Shown here: positions 57,501-64,000 of the stretch, one piece after another
Layout of the letters: the number at the start of each line of letters is the position of its first letter
Numbering within the stretch: the first letter of the stretch is position 1
Assembly: GCA_027382625.1 (NCBI GenBank)
Contig: JAJKFJ010020673.1
Span: 124,001-188,000 of the forward strand
Reading direction: 5' to 3'
Origin: Tetmemena sp. SeJ-2015
Taxonomy: Eukaryota; Ciliophora; Spirotrichea; Sporadotrichida; Oxytrichidae
DNA length: 64,000 nt
Translations under genes and position numbers: made by a program
Notes under the pieces: generated by a model
Told to the model about the DNA's origin: nothing
Seen by the model: the letters and a program-made list of their open reading frames with translations, nothing else
Databases searched by the model: none

Positions 57501-57643
57501 TAGTTTAAAATGCAGGAGGCCACTTTAACTTTGTAATGGTGAAAGAAGCCTTATAAGCTTTAATTAATGCTTCTAGATAGGATGTGATCAAAGCATAAAG
57601 AGAGTATGAGATTAGCATTAAAATTAATAACCCTAGAAAATGA
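54516..57643 (+). CDS. Type II membrane protein gene interrupted by the Rep element
   Basis: Met at 54516-54518 starts MKRERAKSSLLSPRKTQ, a basic cytoplasmic-type tail, followed by the hydrophobic segment IVQLFLVIIICLIPLTIL and NQIILSPEQSINKSSHLII. Here the 2,015-bp Rep element intervenes. With one TA retained the frame continues LESFSSTKIKTSFGRHRD and LRHQVDYISSPSVKIQ. After a short break near 56900-56920 it gives MRILKLRLDNKHRVKFIKIS and INPHDPNHNLEDIINLRKAK. The last part, after breaks near 57140-57230 and 57410-57470, reads GGHFNFVMVKEALQALINAS and ends at TGA 57641-57643. One N-terminal span and a large downstream domain suggest a Golgi or surface protein. Family unknown. Confidence 0.6.
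54766..54973 (+). repeat. Left terminal inverted repeat, 208 bp
   Basis: Exact reverse complement of 56573-56780. It contains two copies of CTGACCACCTGACCA at 54851-54865 and 54912-54926, 61 bp apart; the second continues into CTGGTCAG, making a GACCACTGGTC palindrome. Confidence 0.9.
54851..54926 (+). promoter_or_regulatory. Iteron-like paired motifs in the left TIR
   Basis: Two direct copies of CTGACCACCTGACCA, each itself made of two CTGACCA-type half units, occupy the same place in both TIRs. Repeats of this kind are where Rep proteins usually bind. Binding here is inference. Confidence 0.5.
55106..56551 (+). CDS. Rep-like protein with SF3 helicase domain, one in-frame TGA
   Basis: 481 codons from Met 55106-55108 to TGA 56549-56551, with TAA/TAG as Gln at several sites. 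Residues 270-278 are Walker A (GEPNRGKTT), 312-317 Walker B (LAIIDE) and 360-364 motif C (ILSSN), followed by AFKTRLKLVEF. This is the SF3 helicase order of CRESS-DNA and related replication initiators. The N-terminal 110 residues include GHIVFSVHLQ, a possible HUH-like motif II; no convincing catalytic Tyr motif was found. Codon 289 (55970-55972) is TGA, 11 codons after Walker A, and would truncate the helicase. Neighbouring frames carry only shadow ORFs. GC content far above the host suggests separate ancestry. Confidence 0.75.
56573..56780 (-). repeat. Right terminal inverted repeat, 208 bp
   Basis: Exact reverse complement of the left repeat. The two TGGTCAGGTGGTCAG motifs are at 56620-56634 and 56681-56695. 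It begins 22 bp after the stop codon of the Rep-like gene. Confidence 0.9.
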
Positions 57644-57818
57644 AGAAGAAGTAATTAAGCTTCTATTAAATTTTAAGTTTATTGCTGAGTGAGAAAGTAT
57701 AATTTTATGGTAAAAAAATTAAGTTTAAATAATTCGATACATAGATAAGTTTTTGTGAGATATTCTGAGGAATCTTTCAAATCCTTCTAGAGTATTTGAT
57801 CCTCTAATTTAGATATTC

Positions 57819-59615
57819 TCATAAGTCTGTCTTATTTAGGAATAGTGAATGCTAATTGTCACTTAGCTCTCTCGCTTTTTTACTTTTCTTCCACTCCTTG
57901 TATTCCTTGGCTATAAAGAAAACAGATGGAATGGCACTGCAAGCTGAAGCAACTGTCATAAAATGTAAATAAAGTTATTGTCAGCATACAGAAGGTAGCT
58001 CTCCAGCCTGCTGCATCTTTTACAACTCCAATCAGGATTTGACCGAGAATACTTCCAAAGCCTGCTATTCCATCAATTATGCCCGATACTGTAGCCATCG
58101 CTCTCTCATTGCTTTTCAAGTCTTACTCCTTCCCTAAGTCGCATTCAATAGCTGCTATCACAATATTGCTTATATATCTTTAACTAATTAAATGGTTGAG
58201 CCATTGATAAAAGCTCCAAGGAAAAACATGAATGCACTGATTGCAGCTACTTCGTTGTTATTCCAGAGAGTCAGAGCTAGAGTGCAAACAGTAGCCATTA
58301 AAGTTCCGAATAGGAAGACTGGGGATCTATAAGGTAGCAAGTCAGTGCTCAACCCCATCAGGAGATTACCGACTATAGACCCTGTACTGAATAAGCTGAA
58401 AATATTTCCAGAGGTATGATAATCATAGCCCAGCCCAAACTGCAGGTAATTTGGAAGCCAGTAGTAGAACCCATATTGGGAAAACTTGATGAAGAAAAAG
58501 CAGATTGAGAAAAGCAAAACTCCTGGTATCATAATTGCTTGAATGAAATTCACAGATTTCTTTTCAACATGTGCATCTGGGTTTATCTCTTCAACCTTTT
58601 AAAATATGTGAGAGTTCTCCTAAATAACTATGCCCTTGGTCTCTGGATACTCAATCAAGAAAACAAGATTAATGATTCCCGTGACAATAACCATTCCTCC
58701 TGCAATCATGATTCCAGTACCCCAGTTGTCTTTATCAATTCATTATAAAATACTTTAATCAGAATTGAGAACTTGCTTATAAATTTGAGCTCCGAATATA
58801 TCTCCCACATTGGCATTTGATGCCCACCCTCCTATCAACAAACCTCTTCCGTGTTTAGGAAACCAATTGCTAAGCACTGCCAGGTTAGTTGCCCAGCCGA
58901 TCGATTAAAGAGTTCCATCTATGATTCTTAGCAAGAAGTAAAGCCATATCTGCTAATTGCCAACTCCGAAGTATTGTTGGCACCCTAGAAGTATTGCAGT
59001 GAGCCCTATCAATGAATATGTCACGAAGATAAACCAATTCAATTTTTTTATTCTTTGGAAACTTATCTGCAAGATGTCCAGAGAAAATCCCGAAGAGAGC
59101 ATAGCAGAACAAAAAGCTAGAATTCATCCAAGAAATTAACTTAGCGTCAAAATTGTAAAGTTTTTCAACTTGAGGAGTCGCATTTGACCAAATGAAGAGC
59201 GAGTTCCATGTAGTACTGCATAGTTCAAGAAAGTTAGAGCGAATATGAAAATAAAAATAAAATGAAGATCTAGTAAAGAGTTCTCCTTAAAATCGGGTTC
59301 ATTTATGATGACGTTGTCTAAAAAATGCTTTTGTCAGAGAGCTAAAATTTAAGTTACTTTTTTTGCATTTTCTTGAAATTTTGGCTTATCAAGAAGTTCT
59401 TTAGTATCACTTCCACCTTAAATAAGAAAATAAATCATTGACTGAGTCTCATCAGTCTTCACTGATTTATTCAAAGCTCCTTTGTCTTCTTTCATTTTAG
59501 AACTCTAAGTTTGATGGTAAAGCTCACAGTAATTATATTTTCAATTAGCCATCTTAATCAAGTTTTTGTCTTTAAATGATATCATCGCAGCTATAAAAAT
59601 TAAAATAGAAACCAT
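57819..59615 (-). CDS. SLC37-like MFS sugar-phosphate transporter
   Basis: Major facilitator superfamily membrane protein. N-terminal residues (59300-59615) are hydrophilic and Lys/Gln-rich after an initial hydrophobic stretch. TM segments then follow: FIFIFALTFLNYAV; FLFCYALFGIFSGHLADKFP (MFS signature loop); LLRIIDGTLQSIGWATNLAV; WFPKHGRGLLIGGWASNANV; FYYWLPNYLQFGLGY; FLFGTLMATVCTLALTLW; AISAFMFFLGAFINGS; and ERAMATVSGIIDGIAGFGSI with WRATFCMLT. TRSSFIWSN, GWA-N-AVLSNWFPK and the GxxDGxxGxGS stretch fit the SLC37 phosphate-linked sugar antiporters of the ER. IESs break the frame near 59310-59360, 59215, 58740-58770, 58540-58620, 58140-58190 and 57955-57985. TGA is at 57819-57821. Confidence 0.8.
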
Positions 59616-59763
59616 AAACTAGTTTACTATTCATTTTCAAACATCTAAAGATAATATATGCTGGTGGATTATATTGATGATTTTTCCGTTTACGTGATCT
59701 TCACTAATGCCATTAATTTTAAACCTGTTCTATCTAGCTTACTCTTAATTGAGCTTTTATTGT

Positions 59764-60625
59764 TCAATTAGCTCTTAGTGATTTTTAGTAAAGCAGCTTT
59801 TATTGGAGCAAGCATGCTAGAATTTATTAAACTAGTGATTGAGATCCGATCGTGAAGGATTTTATGGGTTAACTTGAGTTGAAATGCAAAATGGTGGAAA
59901 ATTTTGCATAGATGCTTAGCATGGAGTCACTCCTTGAGAAGTGACACCCAGCTTAATCAAATTATTGAATAGAGTTTAAACTTAAGGTGTGAAAGATTGC
60001 TTGATGATCTTCTAAAGACACCTTCTCTTTCAAGATCGTCTACGATTGTCTCTGTAGTATTTCCTGAAAAAGCTTTCTCCTTGTAGAATTTCAGTTTATG
60101 GTTACTCTGAATTAGAACTCTATCTAATGAGTTAGTGTGTGGATAGTAAGAGTGCCTCTTCTTGGCGCTCTAATAAGAACTATCAATAGGAGAGATAGGT
60201 CTCTTCAAAGATCGAATCCTTGTTTGAGAGGTAGTTGGAGTGAGTTCTTAATTATCCTATTACTGAATTGTCTTATACTTCAGTTCAACTGATTGGATAA
60301 ACAAGAAAATAATATTAGCTAGATAAACGCCATTTGGCTATTCTTACTAATCTTTGAGTTCTGTCTCTGCACATTTTGGCTTATTTTTATCAAAGTTAAG
60401 ATAGTTTGCTAATTTAGAGCTCTGCTTTCTGCCAAATATCTCCCCTTCTTCATAGGTTATTCCTGTGATTTTGGGTGCGAAAGGCTAAGTTAACTTATTT
60501 TGCCATAAGCATCCTGAGCCAGGCTAGGCCATCTCCAATTGAGTTTCATAGTCCTTTCTTAATTTCACTAAAGTTTGCCTTGCAATATGCTTCTCTATGA
60601 ATTAAGCTTGCTAATCCTTAATCAT
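59764..60625 (-). CDS. Unknown Gln/Lys-rich protein
   Basis: Met at 60623-60625 (MIKDQQAQFIEKHIARQTLV), TGA at 59764-59766. The frame appears open throughout with many TAA/TAG Gln codons. It contains QPGSGCLWQNKLTQPFAPKI, KITGITYEEGEIFGRKQ, RIRSLKRPISPIDSSYQSAK and ETIVDDLERERVSLEDHQAI. A hydrophobic stretch near 60300 (YLANIIFLFIQSVELKY) may be a small in-frame insert. Nothing recognised. Confidence 0.45.
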
Positions 60626-60698
60626 CTCACTTTTTCTAGGTTTAGACTTTCTTAATTTTTAGTTATCTTGCTTTTTATAGATGTGAATTCAGACAAAA

Positions 60699-60917
60699 TC
60701 AGGTGAAATATTTAATTATAAACTTCGAGTTGTTAAATAATATGGACAGAAAAATAAGTAGATTGCCTAAAGATCGCCAAAAGTCACGATTTCTTTTTAA
60801 TTTATTTAAAATTAATTTATGATTAAACACTTTAATAGAGCTTATAATTGATGAGATATGATGCTCATTAACCATGACTCTCATCTTCAATTGTACAATT
60901 CTGTAAATTTTAGACAA
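60699..60917 (-). CDS. Doubtful small ORF
   Basis: Seventy-two codons in AT-rich DNA (MSKIYRIVQLKMRVMV start), no Gln-encoding TAA/TAG. It may be chance or an isolated MDS. Confidence 0.2.
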   Translation of the reverse strand: MSKIYRIVQLKMRVMVNEHHISSIISSIKVFNHKLILNKLKRNRDFWRSLGNLLIFLSILFNNSKFIIKYFT

Positions 60918-61019
60918 ATTTTACTCAAAAATTAAAGTTCTCACAATTAATTGCAAGAATTAAATAAATTTTAGTAGTTAAACTATTGAATATCAACTCT
61001 TTTAATTTATTCACAGCGA

Positions 61020-62479
61020 TACTTTAGCTTACTTGTTTAGAGGCTTTAGGGGGATCATTCATTTTATCTTAATGATTGTCTCTAAATCCTTGCAATCCAC
61101 TATCAAGTAAGAAATTAGAGTCACTCTGATTCATCAATGGATTGATTAGTTCAGCTAGCTCCTCATCAGGTATTTCTGGCCCAATTGAGGAATTATTATC
61201 TTCCAGTATTTAATTGCTGGCACTCAAATTATTATTGCTGTGTTTTATGCTTACTTTATTAGAATGGTAAGCATCGATTTTGATACCTTAAGATTACTAA
61301 CCTGAAATTAGATTAGGCTTAAAGGAACACTCTTGTAATTAAAGGAGACTGGTTTCTTCTTATTTTTACTGGATCTTGTTCTTTCGCTTTTAGTCCCACT
61401 GTAATTACCTCTCATACATTGACACCCTCAGTCTTTTCCCTCCATCTTTTGAGCTATTCATCTTTAATTTAAGAATAAATAATCAAGCGAGTACCCATAT
61501 GTGAAGATATACTATGATTTTGGATTTGCTTGTTGCTCATAGATGTCCCTGGGCGTGGGTGCTCAATTGTCTTGCCATTCTAGAATTAAATCTGTCTATT
61601 GATTTCCTTAAATAAGTTTATCTTCAGTTTACTGAGTTATTCTACATTCATTTAGGGCTAATTTTACAGTAGAATCATTTATTAACTTCTGTTTTAGAAA
61701 TTTTAAGGCGTCTCTGATTCGTATAAGACTTCGTTTTAACTTATCTTGGAATCTTACAAGGGCTGGTTAACACTTATATTGTGGCAGTAAAAGAATTAAG
61801 GAGTTAAATTTAATTAAGTTGCTTCCAAGTTATAGATTATTTAAATTCATGCTGTTTAACAAGCCTTCATTCGTATTGTTGAGAGCTGAGTAGGTGGGGA
61901 GAGTTATGTTTAGAGTTTAATTGCTGTTATTTTGTTTAAGTTGAGATATCATATGTGAATATTAAGTAGATGACTGATTGCCTAAAAATGGAGAAGTTTC
62001 ATAATATAATAAATGAGATCATGAGTTAGCTGCAGCTGCTTCAAGCTTTTCTTTGACTGGAGAGTGCTGCTATTGTTGGTTGACTTGTGAGTGTGAGAGC
62101 GTGTGAGTGTGGTACCACTATGTGCACTATTTTGAGTGGCCAAATTAGGATAAAAGTTTTCTTGGTGAACCTGCCTTATGTAGTCTAAGTCTATGGCTAG
62201 TTTGCTTTGGCTTGGGAAGTTTTTGGAGTTGAAAATCATGCCACCGTTGAGTGAAGAGTTATTTGCTTGACTGGTTTGGAATCTGGAGACATTGAGTTGT
62301 GAATCTTCTACAGTTTTGAGGTACTTGTGTAACTGATTGACTGAGGAGTTTTCATGATCAGCCTAGGTTGAATTTTGAGTCTGGTGGTTGTAAAGTTTAC
62401 TGCTTGAGTGAGTCTTGCCCAGATTATTCAGCAAGTTAGAGCTCGATGACTGGCTTGTGTTCAATTTAGTTTATATCAT
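61020..62479 (-). CDS. Ser/Asn/Gln-rich unknown protein
   Basis: Met at 62477-62479 (MIQTKLNTSQSSSSNLLNNL). Largely low-complexity N-terminus with KTVEDSQLNVSRFQTSQAN and LDYIRQVHQENFYPNLATQN. After a break near 61980-62000 it continues NITLPTYSALNNTNEG and a helical part RFQDKLKRSLIRIRDALKFL, then HPRPGTSMSNKQIQ, EQLKRWREKTEGVNV and the final SDSNFLLDSGLQGFRDNHQD. Breaks near 61560, 61400-61425 and 61260-61300 fit IESs. Function unknown; disorder suggests a scaffold or regulatory role. Confidence 0.45.
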
Positions 62480-62539
62480 AAAAAAGAATGTAATATAAAG
62501 AAAATTATAAAATATGATACTCAAAGCAAATATTTTACA

Positions 62540-63720
62540 CGAATTGTGGATTTTTAAAGCTAACATTTATAAAATATAGTTTGGTCGTGGACCTTGAGAG
62601 AAAGATGGTTCTTCTGATTGTTGAGAGTGTTAAATCGAGAGGCAGCTTGTGAATTGAGTTTGTTCTCCTTTTCCAGAATATTATGTTAGGAGCTTGACTG
62701 GCTCATTTGGTGATTCTATTTGGCGTTGCTTAAAAATAAAGATAGAATAATTTATAAGCTGTGGAAAGTGGAATATTTCATATTTAAATATAACTACCAA
62801 AATTTCACCCTTTATTATTGTTGCCAGTTGCTGAATAAATTTTAAGTAATAAGTTTAAAAAAGAAAGATTATAAAGTAATTGAAAAGAAAAATAAAATGA
62901 TCAACTCATGAACTCAGCTATCGAGCCTGTAGACTAAAGTTTCTAAAGTTTCAAAAGCCTTTTCTAAAACAATTTACATTTCAAAATATTTAAAGGAGAA
63001 TTTATTATACTTTCTAAAAGAGGTAATTTTTAAACGGAGAATTAGAAGCAAAGGGAAGAATGGGCTCTTCTAAGGGGCAATCTTTGTCAGAGATATTAAG
63101 TTCTTACACTTATTTGTCCTCTTATTTTTCCTTCATTACATAAAAAATGAATTTTAATTTTAGGCTATAAAATTCATTTGTTGAAGGGGACTTATCTAAT
63201 TGGTATGCTTTGAAAGGTATGAAGAGAGATTTGAAGTTTCCCTTCTGAGTTGGAGTAATTGAGATTCTCTTTTATTAGTGACTCTTCTTTGCATAGTTGT
63301 GAGTTATTGTGGTAATGGAGACATCTTAGTATTTTGAGTTTCATTAGAGATAGAATCATTTGAATTAGGAGAATCTTGCTGTTGCTTTAAATTGAGTATG
63401 GGAGTGAGATCACTGATTATAAAATTGTTGCTCTTGCAAGTAGTATACTCTCATTAAATAAAATTGATAGTTCTATAACTTATAATTTGAGTTTATTTCT
63501 CCTGAGGAAGGACTAGTCTGAGACTTTGGACTTCCATTGAAACTCTCTAAGTTGTTTTGAGAATTGAATCTCCTGCACTCTCTATCTCTCTTTGACTTAA
63601 TCCTCGTCCACATCTTCTAGTTTAGGCTCCTCAAAGCATCTAGAAGCCTACTTTTCAAATTAAAATCTTGATACTAGGTGATTGCTGTTCTGCTATGGAG
63701 TTTATTATCACTAATTTAAA
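62540..63720 (-). CDS. Unknown Ser/Gln-rich protein
   Basis: Minus-strand pieces include SKRDRECRRFNSQNNLESFN and GSPKSQTSPSSGEINSNYKL (63480-63620), ISITPTQKGNFKSLFIPFKA with YQLDKSPSTNEFYSLK (63160-63270), and MSQSSSQHNILEKENKLNSQ (62640-62720). AT-rich gaps between them (62740-63050, 63300-63470) look like IESs or intergenic DNA, so this could be more than one gene. The start was not identified with confidence. Confidence 0.35.
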
Positions 63721-64000
63721 ATAAAAAAAAAACATTAAAAACGTACAAAGTTCAATAACTTTTATTCTAAATCAAATTATAAATGATATTCAACCTAAAT
63801 ATAGAAGTATTTTTATATCAAAATTAGAGAAAATAAATTTCAAAATACTTTTTAATTTTCAAAATAAATAATTTTTTGGGGGGGCCTTTCCTCGTCATCC
63901 ACTTTTTTTCATGAAAATATGAAAAAATCACTTGCTAGCCTAAAATCAGCTAAAAACAACAATTGCTTATTCCAAATTCAAATCCAAAGTGTCTAACCTG
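63721..64000. other. AT-rich end of window, with a G7 run
   Basis: No gene supported. TTTTTTGGGGGGG occurs at about 63872-63885 in otherwise AT-rich sequence. Confidence 0.35.

Noticed and set aside
1..64000. TBE or Tec-type transposons with DDE transposase, CRISPR arrays, rRNA or tRNA genes
   Set aside because: No DDE-type transposase, regular spacer repeats or recognisable structural RNA were seen by reading; a covariance-model search was not possible.

Overview
This window reads as germline (micronuclear) DNA of a stichotrich ciliate of the Oxytricha/Stylonychia/Tetmemena kind. TAA and TAG occur inside conserved domains, where they must be glutamine, and TGA is the only stop. Conserved proteins are broken every few hundred bases by short AT-rich inserts flanked by 2-6 bp direct repeats. 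Removing one insert plus one repeat restores the frame (four clear cases in the AP-4 epsilon gene). These are internal eliminated sequences (IESs) between macronuclear-destined segments (MDSs). An ordinary ORF view therefore shows only fragments, and gene spans below include their IESs. No telomeres, rRNA, tRNA or CRISPR arrays were seen. All coordinates and translations were read by hand; nothing was aligned or searched.

Layout. 0-9 kb: minus-strand genes (unknown protein, four-span membrane protein, large unknown protein, FG-nucleoporin-like protein). 9.2-11.1 kb: Kelch protein. 11.4-12.35 kb: perfect 430-bp inverted repeat. 12.4-15.7 kb: AP-4 epsilon, scrambled with an inversion. 15.8-21.9 kb: coiled-coil protein, AGC-type kinase, two small proteins. 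21.9-27.1 kb: two coiled-coil genes and a gene with PPC-like beta domains. 27-34.7 kb: the two halves of a DOT1-like methyltransferase, on opposite strands, enclosing several minus-strand genes. 34.75-47 kb: an LRR protein whose 3' part lies upstream of its 5' part, enclosing a long acidic synergin/aftiphilin-like gene and a membrane protein. 47-50 kb: Ser-rich gene and an RNF5/RNF185-like RING ligase. 50.5-54.3 kb: coiled-coil gene carrying a 1.2-kb IES that itself holds a retroposon-like insertion. 54.5-57.6 kb: membrane-protein gene interrupted by a Rep/helicase element. 57.8-63.7 kb: SLC37-like transporter and unknown genes.

Most striking is a 2,015-bp element (54766-56780) with perfect 208-bp terminal inverted repeats, TA at both ends, and a GC-rich gene for a Rep-like protein with an SF3 helicase core. 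It sits inside a coding segment, and precise removal with one TA retained rejoins the host reading frame, so it behaves as a gene-bearing IES. The other main result is three scrambled loci whose 10-12 bp pointers can be read directly. Two of them interleave across 20 kb with unrelated genes.
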